DNA of 64,000 nt from JBEEJZ01 sp046046915 (GTDB lineage: Bacteria; Pseudomonadota; Gammaproteobacteria; Burkholderiales; Burkholderiaceae_C). Each line of letters begins with the position of its first letter. Position 1 is the stretch's first letter. The position numbers and the translations under genes are program-made. The DNA is taken from positions 1 to 64,000 of the forward strand of contig JBJOIT010000001.1 in NCBI GenBank assembly GCA_046046915.1, written 5' to 3'. Below the pieces are notes generated by a model. It saw nothing but the letters and a program-made list of their open reading frames with translations. It made no database searches and was not told the DNA's origin. Shown piece after piece: positions 42,315-51,231 of the stretch.

Positions 42315-43094
42315 CTAGCAATGCTTGAAAGTCGCGGCGCGCTTATTGACGAAGGCGTCCATGCCTTCTTTTTGATCAGCCGTCGCAAAGAGCGCATGAA
42401 ACAACCGTCTCTCAAACAACACGCCGTCAGCCAAAGTTCCTTCAAAAGCGCGGTTGACGGATTCTTTTGCGGCCATCACGGTAATTTGAGAGTAAGCACT
42501 GATCATCAGTGCTGCGCCTAGGCACTCTTCCATCAGCTTTTCAAGAGGAACCACACGGCTCACCAAGCCAGCGCGTTCCGCCTCGTTAGCATCCATCATG
42601 CGGCCGGTCAGCACCATGTCCATCGCCTTGGCTTTACCAACGGCGCGGGGCAGGCGTTGAGTGCCGCCGGCGCCCGGGATGATCCCCAGCTTGATTTCCG
42701 GTTGGCCAAATTTGGCGTTGTCGGCAGCAATGATGAAGTCACACATCATCGCAAGCTCACAACCGCCACCCAGAGCAAATCCGCTCACGGCCGCAATGAT
42801 GGGCTTGCGTATGGTTCGTATGACCTCCCAATTGCGCGTGATGAAATCACTGCGGAATGCCTCTGCGAAGCTTTGTTGCGCCATGGCACCAATGTCGGCG
42901 CCAGCGGCAAATGCTTTCTCGTTTCCGGTGATGATGACGCTGCCTATGGCCTCATTGGCGTCAAAGGCACGCAGGGCGGCGCCTACTTCGTCCATGACCT
43001 GATCGTTCAGTGCATTGAGTTGCTTGGGACGGTTCAGGGTGATGATGCCTACCTTGTCGGCTTCGATACGTACCTGGATCAATTCGTAATTCAT
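42315..43094 (-). CDS. Enoyl-CoA hydratase (crotonase family)
   Basis: A 259-residue crotonase-fold enzyme that hydrates 2-enoyl-CoA, as in beta-oxidation. It has the oxyanion-hole segment KAFAAGADIGAM, the first catalytic Glu region GGGCELAMMCDFIIA, and the second in FGQPEIKLGIIPGAGGTQRL, so both catalytic glutamates appear to be present. The chain-length preference is unknown. It lies 28 bases downstream of the M61 peptidase gene and may be the last gene of the run that begins at 47.9 kb. No other fatty-acid oxidation gene is near. Confidence 0.93.
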   Translation of the reverse strand: MNYELIQVRIEADKVGIITLNRPKQLNALNDQVMDEVGAALRAFDANEAIGSVIITGNEKAFAAGADIGAMAQQSFAEAFRSDFITRNWEVIRTIRKPIIAAVSGFALGGGCELAMMCDFIIAADNAKFGQPEIKLGIIPGAGGTQRLPRAVGKAKAMDMVLTGRMMDANEAERAGLVSRVVPLEKLMEECLGAALMISAYSQITVMAAKESVNRAFEGTLADGVLFERRLFHALFATADQKEGMDAFVNKRAATFKHC

Positions 43095-43122
43095 GGTGAC
43101 TCCTGATAGTTGGTAAAAGGCG

Positions 43123-44892
43123 TTAACCCATCAGCCAAGGGCTGCATCGTTCATCTGATCCCGCTGTCAAGCGCCAAGTCTGGACGCGCTCAGGCAGTGT
43201 GATGGGCAGGCGCAGTAAGCGTTTGTCTCGGGCGATGATGGCCGTCAGTGGCTTCAGTTGGCCTGCGTACAGGCTCAAGTCTTCAAGTTTGCTTAGCCGC
43301 CAGGCCTGTGAAACCTGGTCGCGTTTTTTGCCCGGTATTTCTATACCCAACCATTCGTCACCCGCTGCCAGTCCGGCCAGCTCAGCTGCACTACCGCTAA
43401 GCACGCCTTTGATGCGGATATTGCCATCTTCGAGCACCCGTAGGCCCAGCGCTTGAGCAAGCGTTGCGGGCTCGTGGTGAATGTCCAAGCCCTGCCCCTT
43501 CAGCAAGGCCTCCAAGGGCAATTCATGGGTGCTGTGAACCCAGTTTGCCAATTCTCTGGCGTAAGGACGTCCGCCCAAATCCTGCAATACCTCTTCGAGG
43601 TCGGTCTGGGTCATGGGCTTGGCCTTGGCCTGGCAGCGTAACCAAAGGCCGCGCATGACCTGATCCAGAGTCGTATTGCCTTCGGCGCGTAGGGTAAGGT
43701 CCAGGCAAAGTGCTACCAGCGCGCCCTTTGTGTAATAGCTGACGGTGGCATTGGGTGTATTTTCATCCTGCCGGTAGTATTTGACCCAGGCATCAAAACT
43801 GGCGTGTGCCACCGACTGAACAAATCGCCCGGGTGTTTGGAGAACCTGGTTGATGGTTTTGGACAGCAGCTTCAAGTAGGCGGCATCGTCTAGCAACCCG
43901 GCCCTGCGCAGCAGCAGGTCGTCGTAGTAGCTGGTAAATCCTTCAAAAAACCAGAGCAGCTCGGTGTAATTTTCTTGCTGGTAGTCCAGGGGAACCAGGT
44001 CTGCAGGGCGCAGCCGCTTCACGTTCCAGGTGTGAAAGTACTCATGACTGATCAGGCCGAGCAGGGTGGTGTAACCGTCGCTCGTGCTGGCGTCACCTAG
44101 TCGTGGCAAATCTCGCCGGTTGCAGATCAGCGCTGTGCTGTACTTGTGCTCTAGTCCGCCGTAGCCATCGTCCACCGCGCTGAGCATGAAAACATAGCGG
44201 TCATGCGCTGCTTTTTCTTCACCATGCCAGAAGCGGATAGCGGTTTCACAGATTTTCTTGGCATCCCTCATGAGCCGATCGCCGTCGAACGAAGCCGCCG
44301 CACCTGACACCACAAAACGGTGGGGGACGCCTGCCGCGACAAACTCGCCGCTCCAGAAAGCACCCATTTCCACGGGGCTGTCCGCCAATTCGTCATAGTT
44401 GTCTGCCCTGTAGGCCCCGAAGCCCATCTCATTGATTTTGATGGCTTGAAGCGAGGTTGCCAGACGCCAGTCTTCATGCCCGCTCGGCGGTGTCACGTCC
44501 AGGCGGTGCACCAGATCTTCCTGCCCAAGCACCCTCAGCAGCAAACCAGTGCCGTTGAAAAAGCCTCTCTGGCTATCCAGCCATGCCGTGCGTACCGAAG
44601 CATCAAAAGCGTACACGGTGTAATGCAAGGTGAGCGGGCGATCCGGATCGCAAGCGACATCCCATGTGTGCTTGTCGAATTGCGTCAGTTGGGGTTTGCG
44701 CTTGCCCTGACGGGCCTCTAGGCCGTGCAAGTGGCGCGCAAATTCTCGAATCAGGTAGCTGCCGGGAATCCAGGCGGGCAACTGCAGACGTTGCAAGGCA
44801 GCCGGCTTCGCAACTGTGAGCGTGACCTCAAACAGGTGAGCATGCAGATCGGCTGGACTGACCTGGTACCGAACAGACGCCGCGGTTTTCAT
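43123..44892 (-). CDS. M61-family metallopeptidase with PDZ domain
   Basis: A 589-residue protein of the glycyl-aminopeptidase (M61) family. It has an N-terminal beta-rich domain, the zinc site HEYFHTWNVKRLRP (HExxH) followed by the downstream Glu in LWFFEGFTSYYDDLL, and a C-terminal PDZ domain (VLEDGNIRIKGVLSGSAAELAGL seen in parts). No signal peptide is obvious, so it is probably cytoplasmic. The ATG at 44892 overlaps the dsbC stop as ATGA. A role in peptide turnover is a family-level guess. Confidence 0.92.
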   Translation of the reverse strand: MKTAASVRYQVSPADLHAHLFEVTLTVAKPAALQRLQLPAWIPGSYLIREFARHLHGLEARQGKRKPQLTQFDKHTWDVACDPDRPLTLHYTVYAFDASVRTAWLDSQRGFFNGTGLLLRVLGQEDLVHRLDVTPPSGHEDWRLATSLQAIKINEMGFGAYRADNYDELADSPVEMGAFWSGEFVAAGVPHRFVVSGAAASFDGDRLMRDAKKICETAIRFWHGEEKAAHDRYVFMLSAVDDGYGGLEHKYSTALICNRRDLPRLGDASTSDGYTTLLGLISHEYFHTWNVKRLRPADLVPLDYQQENYTELLWFFEGFTSYYDDLLLRRAGLLDDAAYLKLLSKTINQVLQTPGRFVQSVAHASFDAWVKYYRQDENTPNATVSYYTKGALVALCLDLTLRAEGNTTLDQVMRGLWLRCQAKAKPMTQTDLEEVLQDLGGRPYARELANWVHSTHELPLEALLKGQGLDIHHEPATLAQALGLRVLEDGNIRIKGVLSGSAAELAGLAAGDEWLGIEIPGKKRDQVSQAWRLSKLEDLSLYAGQLKPLTAIIARDKRLLRLPITLPERVQTWRLTAGSDERCSPWLMG

Positions 44893-45611
44893 TGCGGCTT
44901 GATTTTGGTCAGGTTTTCTTCGATCTGGCTTGCATTGATGGCGCCGGGAATGCGGGAGCCATCAGCAAAGATCAGGGTGGGGGTGCCAGTTATCTTGTAC
45001 TTTTTGCCCAACTCCACATTTCGTGCAATGGCGCTGGCGTCGCAATTGGCTGCAGCGGTGCTTGCAGCCTGATCACGCACCATCCAGTCAAGCCACGCCT
45101 TTGACCGGTCTTTGGCGCACCAGATATTTTTGGATTTCTCGGCTGAATCTGGGCTCAGTATGGGATACAAAAACATATGGATAGTGATGTTGTCCACTTT
45201 TTGCAGATCGCGTTCAAAACGCTTGCAGTAGCCACAGTTGGGGTCCTCAAAAACGGCCAGCTTGCGTTTGCCGTTGCCGCGAACGATGGTGAATGCGTCT
45301 TTGACGGGGAGGGCGTCGAAGTTGACCGCCGTCAGCTTTTCCACCCTTTCTTCTGTCAGGTTACGCCTGGCACGGGTGTCAATCAGATTGCCCTGAATCA
45401 AAAAATTGCCGTCGACATCGGTATAGAAAATGTCGGTGCCGTTGAGTCGGATCTCATACAAGCCAGGCATGGGGGCTTTGCTCACCTCGTCTATGGTGGG
45501 GAGGTTAGGCAGTCGTTCCTGCAAATTTTTGCGAATCGATGCTTCGTCCGCGTGTGCGTAGGTGCTCAGCAAAAAAGCGGCGCTGGCTAACCATTGAAAA
45601 GCGATGTGCAT
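44889..45611 (-). CDS. dsbC: DsbC-type periplasmic disulfide isomerase
   Basis: A 240-residue exported protein with a signal peptide (WLASAAFLLSTYAHA), an N-terminal dimerisation domain (LNGTDIFYTDVDGNFLIQGNL), and a thioredoxin domain with active site CGYC in FEDPNCGYCKRFE and the cis-Pro loop ITGTPTLIF. DsbC corrects wrong disulfides and is kept reduced by DsbD. A second Cys pair (WCAKD and ANCDA) fits the structural disulfide of E. coli DsbC. It follows the UbiH-type gene by 34 bases and overlaps the M61 gene. Confidence 0.93.
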   Translation of the reverse strand: MHIAFQWLASAAFLLSTYAHADEASIRKNLQERLPNLPTIDEVSKAPMPGLYEIRLNGTDIFYTDVDGNFLIQGNLIDTRARRNLTEERVEKLTAVNFDALPVKDAFTIVRGNGKRKLAVFEDPNCGYCKRFERDLQKVDNITIHMFLYPILSPDSAEKSKNIWCAKDRSKAWLDWMVRDQAASTAAANCDASAIARNVELGKKYKITGTPTLIFADGSRIPGAINASQIEENLTKIKPQ

Positions 45612-45645
45612 AGGTTGAGGGGTGAGTCTGTGTGTATGTTGATGG

Positions 45646-46764
45646 CTAATGCGCGCGGATGGCTTGCTTTGCCAGCCAGGTCTTCAGGGGGCCGCTGTGG
45701 TCGAATCCATTGAGCCCCCAATTGCGCAACTTGCGCCAGGTCTCGCCTCGTCGGCCAAACAGTTGCTGCAGTCCATCGGTACTGGCACCCATGGCCATCA
45801 CATCCGACTTGCGAGCGCGCTCGTAACGGCGCAGCAGGAGTGGATCCCCGACACTGCGCCAATAGTCTCGCTGATGAATAATTTTGGCTAGCTCTGCGAC
45901 GTCCGATAAACCTAAATTGAGTCCTTGACCCGCAAGCGGATGCACTGTGTGGGCAGCATCGCCGGCCAAGGCCCAAGCGCCACTTTCGTTGTGGCCCGTC
46001 CAGCGTTGTGCGCGGGCTAGCTGGAGCGGCCAGACCATGCGATCACTGATAAGTTCCAGTGTGCCGTAGGCGCCATGACTGGCGGCCTGAAGTTGACGGA
46101 TGAAGTGATCTGCCTCTACGTTTTGCAGTTCTTGTGCCCGTTCGGGTGGCAAAGACCAGACGAAAGCCAGCGCTCGCCCTTGCGGACCGTCCAGAGGCAA
46201 ACAGCCCAGGATGTCTTGTTCAGTGAACCACTGGCGCGCCAGCTGATGATGGGGCTCTGAGGTGCTGATGCGGGCCGCCAGCGCGTGTTGCGAGTAAGCG
46301 GTGATATCAAATTCGACGCTAAGCGCCGCCCGGCTGACGCTGGCACGGCCTTCACACACGACTGTCAACGTTGCAGGTGCAGTTGACTCAAGTATTTCGA
46401 TCTGCGGTTGAAACCGGAGTGCGTCGTCCAGACGTGCCTCCAGTGTCGGCACATCCACGATCCAGGTTAGTGCTTCTGTGCCTTGTGCCTGTGCGTCAAA
46501 GCGTAGCTCTCCGCCGGCATCCCCCGAAATTTGCATACCGAGCACGGCAGTGGCCTGAGCCTCCGGTGGCCAGCATCGAAGAGATTCCAAAAGGCCCCGC
46601 GACGCGTGGTTGAGCGCGTAGGCTCGCACGTCTGCGGCGCCGGTTCGTTGGGGGGCGGGTTCGCAGACCAGCGCCACGCGCAAGCGTTCGCGTGCCAGCA
46701 ACAAAGCTAGAGCCCGGCCAGTGATGCCGGCCCCACGAATGCAAACGTCAAAAGCTCTTGCCAT
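45646..46764 (-). CDS. UbiH/UbiF/VisC-family FAD hydroxylase
   Basis: A 372-residue flavoprotein monooxygenase of the ubiquinone-biosynthesis group. The FAD Rossmann loop is CIRGAGITGRALALLLARE, and the second FAD motif is ALAGDAAHTVHPLAGQGLNL. The UbiH/COQ6 group hydroxylates the ubiquinone ring, but which position is hydroxylated cannot be told from sequence. I chose ATG 46764 (MARAFDVCIRG); the frame is open upstream to 47034, but that part is Arg/Cys-rich and unlike the family. dsbC follows after 34 bases. Confidence 0.92.
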   Translation of the reverse strand: MARAFDVCIRGAGITGRALALLLARERLRVALVCEPAPQRTGAADVRAYALNHASRGLLESLRCWPPEAQATAVLGMQISGDAGGELRFDAQAQGTEALTWIVDVPTLEARLDDALRFQPQIEILESTAPATLTVVCEGRASVSRAALSVEFDITAYSQHALAARISTSEPHHQLARQWFTEQDILGCLPLDGPQGRALAFVWSLPPERAQELQNVEADHFIRQLQAASHGAYGTLELISDRMVWPLQLARAQRWTGHNESGAWALAGDAAHTVHPLAGQGLNLGLSDVAELAKIIHQRDYWRSVGDPLLLRRYERARKSDVMAMGASTDGLQQLFGRRGETWRKLRNWGLNGFDHSGPLKTWLAKQAIRAH

Positions 46765-46829
46765 GGTTGGATTGTAGAAGTCGCTGCTTCGCTCCCACCG
46801 AGGGCAGCCCCCAATGGGTAAGGGGAGAT

Positions 46830-47888
46830 TCAGACCCGACGGAGCATGCGTGAGACATCGACCGAGATCTTCACATCCTCTGTGGCAACCGGGCTTTGGA
46901 CGGCAAAGGCCGGCAGCTGTGTATTTCGGCGGCTGGGGGTGCTCAGGGGCATACCTTGCGCATCTGCAATAGCCATGACCACAGGCATATGGACGCGTTC
47001 GCCGCGACGGACAACAACAGCGGTTTCGCCGCACTTGAGTTCTACATAGGTTCCTGGGGGGTACATCCCCATCGTTCTGGCGAAGGCCACACCCAATGGA
47101 CTCTCACTGTTTTGCGACTTGAGGTACATGTCGGCCACGGCAGCATTGGGCGCCAGACTGCGACGGCTTTTGCGAGGGCTGATGTGCGCGGCAAACAGGT
47201 CGACCATGTGAAGTAATTGCTGAGCTTGCGTCAGTTCTTTTTTCCCCAGTGGGTAACCTTCACCGCTGGTGTCTTCATGATGATCTTCCACCAGCGCCAG
47301 CCAAGTCGCGTCTTGCACGCCACGCTCACGCAATATCTCTGCGCCTTTGATGGGGTGCGACTGGATGTCTTGCCTCTGGTCGGTCGAGGGTGATTGCGCC
47401 TGACGTGCCAGCTGATCGTGCAGTTGCGTCATGCCGATGTTCATGGTCAGCGCCGCGCGCACCAGTGCAGGTTCGTCCTCCGGCGCAATGCCAACTGGCG
47501 TTCGCATCATCTGGCAGATCAGCGCGCAAAGCAAAGCGTGGGTCACACTGTAATTGGCGCGGCTGTCAAACAGCATTTGCACCAGCACAAAGAGGCTGTC
47601 ATCCGGGCGCTTGCCATTGAGGTGAGCAACGGCATCCGCGATGAACCCCAATCGCTGCTGCAGGTCCGCACCCTGGGAACTGCCCGCCAACACAATGCTT
47701 AGCCGCCCGTGCAACATGGCCCAAGCATCTGCTGGATCACTGTCCAGTCCTCCGGGGCGGACCAACGGCGCTGGCGCAGTGGGTGTAGGCGGTGGGCCGG
47801 CCACCTGCTCTGGCTCGTCGTTGGGCAAATCTTCTTGCATGGATACGAAAGAGTTGGGGTACCGCGGAAGGGGTGTACTACTATGCAT
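46830..47888 (-). CDS. HD-GYP-related protein with degenerate catalytic site
   Basis: A 352-residue cytoplasmic protein. It has a helical domain and a C-terminal half with HD-GYP-like elements: SHPIKGAEILRERGV, then VEDHHEDTSGEGYPLG, which keeps HH and GYP-like residues. The HDIGK-type motif appears only as MNIGMTQLHDQL, and the first HD pair is not clear. Active HD-GYP proteins hydrolyse cyclic di-GMP; this one may be a weak enzyme or a binding protein. The start at ATG 47888 is chosen over 48092. It is divergent from the MinD/ParA-like gene and leads towards ubiH-dsbC. Confidence 0.75.
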   Translation of the reverse strand: MHSSTPLPRYPNSFVSMQEDLPNDEPEQVAGPPPTPTAPAPLVRPGGLDSDPADAWAMLHGRLSIVLAGSSQGADLQQRLGFIADAVAHLNGKRPDDSLFVLVQMLFDSRANYSVTHALLCALICQMMRTPVGIAPEDEPALVRAALTMNIGMTQLHDQLARQAQSPSTDQRQDIQSHPIKGAEILRERGVQDATWLALVEDHHEDTSGEGYPLGKKELTQAQQLLHMVDLFAAHISPRKSRRSLAPNAAVADMYLKSQNSESPLGVAFARTMGMYPPGTYVELKCGETAVVVRRGERVHMPVVMAIADAQGMPLSTPSRRNTQLPAFAVQSPVATEDVKISVDVSRMLRRV

Positions 47889-48060
47889 TTTGATGCAAAA
47901 CCTGCCTATCACCGCGCATGGCGACAGAGGAAACGATTCCGCCTGGCCTCGCTTGCATGCTTCAGTGCGGGTGGTTGGGGCCTGATGACGCCTGGCGCAA
48001 GGCTTTTTCGGCGCACTTCTTGCATCCCTTGCATCCTTTATTTTGAAAAGGTTTTGTTTC

Positions 48061-48780
48061 ATGTCGTTCACAAATGCGCAACCGGTTTCCAAAATTCACT
48101 TGATCGGGGGTGAGAAAGGCGGGGTTGGCAAATCCATGGTGTCGCGTTTACTGGCGCAGTACCTGATAGATCACCAATTGCCCTTTACCGGCTTTGACAC
48201 TGATCGCTCCCATGGCGCCTTGCTACGCTTTTACGCTGGCTACGCCTCGCCCGTGCTGATTGATCGCTACGAGGCCCTGGATCATTTGGTCGAGGCGGCC
48301 GTGGCCGAGCCGGGCAGGCGCGTGTTAGTGGATTTGGCCGCACAGACCCACGAGCCCTTGGCCAAGTGGATGGATGAATCGGGTGTGATGGACTTGGCAC
48401 AGGAGGCTGGCTTTAGACTGCATTACTGGCATGTGATGGACTCAGGCCGGGATTCAGTCGATCTGCTGGCGCGACTGCTGGACCGTTTTGGTGCACAGCT
48501 CAACTACAACCTTGTTCGCAATCAGCTACGGGGTGAAGCTTTCACTCAATTGGAGCAGTCAGGGCAACTAGAGCGAGCCTTGGCCTTGGGCGCGACAGTG
48601 ATTTCCATCAAACATTTGCACGATCCCATTGCGCAAAAAATCGACGCTTGCAACAGTAGTTTTTGGGCTGCCAAGGCGGGCGGCGACGTGGAAGGCGCCG
48701 GCCTTGGTTTGATGGAGCGCCAACGCCTGAAGATGTGGTTGCAACATGCCTACATGGAGCTCGATCGCGCGGGGGTCTGA
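48061..48780 (+). CDS. MinD/ParA-like P-loop ATPase, orphan
   Basis: A 239-residue ATPase with a deviant Walker A, HLIGGEKGGVGKSMVSRLL, at about residues 14-31, typical of the MinD/ParA/SIMIBI class. Next come FDTDRSHGALLRFY and RRVLVDLAAQTHEPLAKWMD, the switch-like regions. No ParB-like partner or centromere repeat is visible, so plasmid partition is unlikely. The start is ATG 48061; an ATG six codons upstream (48043) is possible. It is divergent from the HD-GYP-related gene, so a joint role is conceivable but unsupported. Confidence 0.82.
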   Translation: MSFTNAQPVSKIHLIGGEKGGVGKSMVSRLLAQYLIDHQLPFTGFDTDRSHGALLRFYAGYASPVLIDRYEALDHLVEAAVAEPGRRVLVDLAAQTHEPLAKWMDESGVMDLAQEAGFRLHYWHVMDSGRDSVDLLARLLDRFGAQLNYNLVRNQLRGEAFTQLEQSGQLERALALGATVISIKHLHDPIAQKIDACNSSFWAAKAGGDVEGAGLGLMERQRLKMWLQHAYMELDRAGV

Positions 48781-48912
48781 AGGCCAATGTGCGAGGGGGG
48801 CTTGAGCGGCGGGGCTGACGGTCGCGGGCCCCAAAAGAGTGCCTCATTACAATCCACGCTTGTTTTTTGTGCCGCGCAGGCCTCTCTGTGGCGGCTCTCC
48901 TAAGGAATTTTC

Positions 48913-50004
48913 ATGAGTTTGAAGTGCGGCATCGTGGGCTTGCCCAACGTTGGTAAATCCACCCTGTTCAACGCCCTGACCAAAGCTGGCATTGCGGCCG
49001 AGAACTATCCCTTCTGCACCATCGAACCCAATGTGGGCGTGGTTGAGGTGCCCGATCCGCGTCTGCAGCAGCTGGCCGCCATCATCACGCCTGAGCGCAT
49101 CGTGCCGGCCATTGTGGAGTTTGTGGATATTGCTGGTCTGGTGGCTGGTGCCAGCACGGGTGAAGGCCTGGGCAACAAGTTCCTGGCGCACATTCGAGAG
49201 ACAGATGCCACCATCAACGTGGTGCGCTGTTTTGAAGACGACAACGTGATTCACGTTGCGGGCAAGGTGGACCCTATTGCCGACATTGAAGTCATACAGA
49301 CCGAACTGTGCCTGGCCGACCTGTCTGCTGTCGAAAAAGCACTGCACCGCATCACCAAGACGGCGCGTTCGGGTGACAAAGAGTCCATCAAGCTGGTGGC
49401 GATTCTGGAGAAGTGCCAGGCCGCCCTGAACGAGGCCAAGCCGGTGCGCACCTTGGACTTCAGCAAGGAAGAGTTGCCCCTGCTCAAGCAGTTTTTCCTG
49501 ATCACCGCCAAGCCTGCCATGTTTGTGGCCAACGTGGCTGAAGATGGTTTCGAAAACAACCCTTTGCTGGATCGACTGAAGGCCTTTGCTGCTGCACAAA
49601 ATGCGCCTGTGGTGGCCATTTGCGCCAAGCTCGAGGCCGAAATGAGCGAGATGAGCGACGAGGACCGCCAGATGTTCCTGGAGGAGTTGGGCCAGTCCGA
49701 GCCAGGGCTGAATCGTCTGATTCGTTCAGCTTATGCTCTGCTGGGCCTGCAAACCTACTTCACGGCAGGGGTGAAGGAAGTGCGCGCCTGGACCATCCAT
49801 GTCGGCGATACGGGCCCCCAGGCCGCCGGCGTGATTCATACGGACTTTGAAAAAGGCTATATACGTGCTCAGACCATTGCCTTTGACGACTTCATCACCT
49901 TCAAGGGTGAGCAGGGAGCCAAAGATGCCGGCAAGATGAGGGCTGAAGGCAAGGATTACGTGGTCAAGGACGGTGACGTGATGAACTTCCTGTTCAGCTC
50001 CTGA
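48913..50004 (+). CDS. ychF: Ribosome-binding ATPase YchF/OLA1
   Basis: YchF is a universally conserved Obg-family P-loop protein that prefers ATP and binds ribosomes. The 363-residue product has the G1 loop GLPNVGKSTLFNALTKAG, G3 VDIAGLVAGAS, a NKxD position altered to AKLEAEM, and a C-terminal TGS domain ending DGDVMNFLF. These are hallmarks of the ATP-using branch. AAGGAA lies just before the ATG. It converges on the MarR regulator. Confidence 0.97.
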   Translation: MSLKCGIVGLPNVGKSTLFNALTKAGIAAENYPFCTIEPNVGVVEVPDPRLQQLAAIITPERIVPAIVEFVDIAGLVAGASTGEGLGNKFLAHIRETDATINVVRCFEDDNVIHVAGKVDPIADIEVIQTELCLADLSAVEKALHRITKTARSGDKESIKLVAILEKCQAALNEAKPVRTLDFSKEELPLLKQFFLITAKPAMFVANVAEDGFENNPLLDRLKAFAAAQNAPVVAICAKLEAEMSEMSDEDRQMFLEELGQSEPGLNRLIRSAYALLGLQTYFTAGVKEVRAWTIHVGDTGPQAAGVIHTDFEKGYIRAQTIAFDDFITFKGEQGAKDAGKMRAEGKDYVVKDGDVMNFLFSS

Positions 50005-50032
50005 GTCATTTGTCCTGCTCTGGCCCGGCTGC

Positions 50033-50521
50033 CTAGCCCGGCTGGCTGGGCGCGCGGCTCAGGTCGTTGTTGGTGTCAACCAGCAAACGCAGCATACGCA
50101 TGAACTCGACGCGCTCTGCCTTGGGCAAAGGCGCCAGCATGCGCTCCTGTGCGCGCAGCATGTCTGGCTGAACATTGGCAAGCAACGCCAAACCTTCGGG
50201 TGTGGCCGTGAGCCTGCGGACGCGGCGGTCAGAGGCCGAGGCGTTGCGCAACATCAAGCCACGCGCTTCCAGTCGATCAATCACACCGGCAATCGTCGAG
50301 GTGTCAAAGCCGATGGTGCGCGCCAGTGTTCGCTGGTCCAAGCCCGGTGCGTTGCCCACAGCTTGCAATGCCGCATATTGCACCGGCGTCAGACCGTGTG
50401 TCTCGGTTTCCTGGATGAAGATGGCCACGGCAATTTGTTGCAGCCGGCGTATGTAATGGCCGGGCAGTGACTCCAGGTCGATCTCTTTTGCCGGGCTAGT
50501 GTGAGTGCGGGCGTCGTTCAT
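50033..50521 (-). CDS. MarR-family transcriptional regulator
   Basis: A 162-residue winged-helix regulator. The DNA-binding region is LTPVQYAALQAVGNAPGLDQ, TLARTIGFDTSTIAGVIDRL and the wing ASDRRVRRLTATPEG. MarR proteins are dimeric repressors relieved by phenolic or lipophilic ligands. I chose ATG 50521 (MNDARTHTSP); the open frame extends to 50575. No obvious target operon adjoins it; the YqaA-like gene upstream is on the same strand. The ligand is unknown. Confidence 0.9.
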   Translation of the reverse strand: MNDARTHTSPAKEIDLESLPGHYIRRLQQIAVAIFIQETETHGLTPVQYAALQAVGNAPGLDQRTLARTIGFDTSTIAGVIDRLEARGLMLRNASASDRRVRRLTATPEGLALLANVQPDMLRAQERMLAPLPKAERVEFMRMLRLLVDTNNDLSRAPSQPG

Positions 50522-50617
50522 GTGTGTGGCGTTCAATGGCCTTGTTGCATTTGCAAAGGCGAATTGTGACGGCAATCCATCAGCATGCTGATGGGCCAGG
50601 GCGTCTAAGTGCCGGAT

Positions 50618-51094
50618 TTACATGCCACCAGGAAACATCCACACCAGCCCGCCAGTCATGAAGATGTAGCGCGCCAATTTGCCGATGGCCATGTAGCCAA
50701 CGCAAGGCCAGAACGGCAGCTTGAGCCAGCCCGCCACTGCGCAAAGTGGGTCGCCCACGACCGGCAGCCATGACAGCAGGCAGGCCTTGGGCCCCAGGCG
50801 TTCCAGCCAGGCCAGGGCTTTCCGATGCGATGCTTGGCTTTTGCGTCCATGCAGCCATTGCTCCGAACCACGCCCCATGGCCCAGCTCACGGCGCCTCCC
50901 AAAGTGTTGCCGCTGGTGGCCACAGCAATGGCGATCCAGAAAAGGTCAGGACGCAGTTTGACCAGGCCAAACAGCGCCGGCTCTGAACCCAAGGGCAACA
51001 AGGTGGCAGAGACAAAAGACACCAGAAAGAGGGAGCTGAGCCCGTACTGGGGAAGCGAAAAAAAAGAGGTTAGCGAGGTGATCCAGTCGTGCAT
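50618..51094 (-). CDS. YqaA/DedA-related (VTT) inner-membrane protein
   Basis: A 158-residue protein with about four membrane segments. The SNARE-associated/VTT-type pattern includes FVSATLLPLGSEPALFGL, VATSGNTLGGAVSWAMGRG and WLPVVGDPLCAVAGWLKLPF. VTT proteins in other bacteria move undecaprenyl phosphate or other lipids across the membrane, but the small YqaA branch is uncharacterised. It lies between the MarR gene and dusB, divergent from dusB. Confidence 0.88.
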   Translation of the reverse strand: MHDWITSLTSFFSLPQYGLSSLFLVSFVSATLLPLGSEPALFGLVKLRPDLFWIAIAVATSGNTLGGAVSWAMGRGSEQWLHGRKSQASHRKALAWLERLGPKACLLSWLPVVGDPLCAVAGWLKLPFWPCVGYMAIGKLARYIFMTGGLVWMFPGGM

Positions 51095-51231
51095 GCGGGG
51101 TCCTGACTATGGCGCTGTGGTGAGGTGAGCCAAGATGGTGCTCAAAATTTGGGCAGCTAGAATGGCGCTCCCCGTTTTTTCACCTGCCTGCCCCGCCCAG
51201 CCTGTGCAGCGGGGATTATCAGCCTGAGCGC

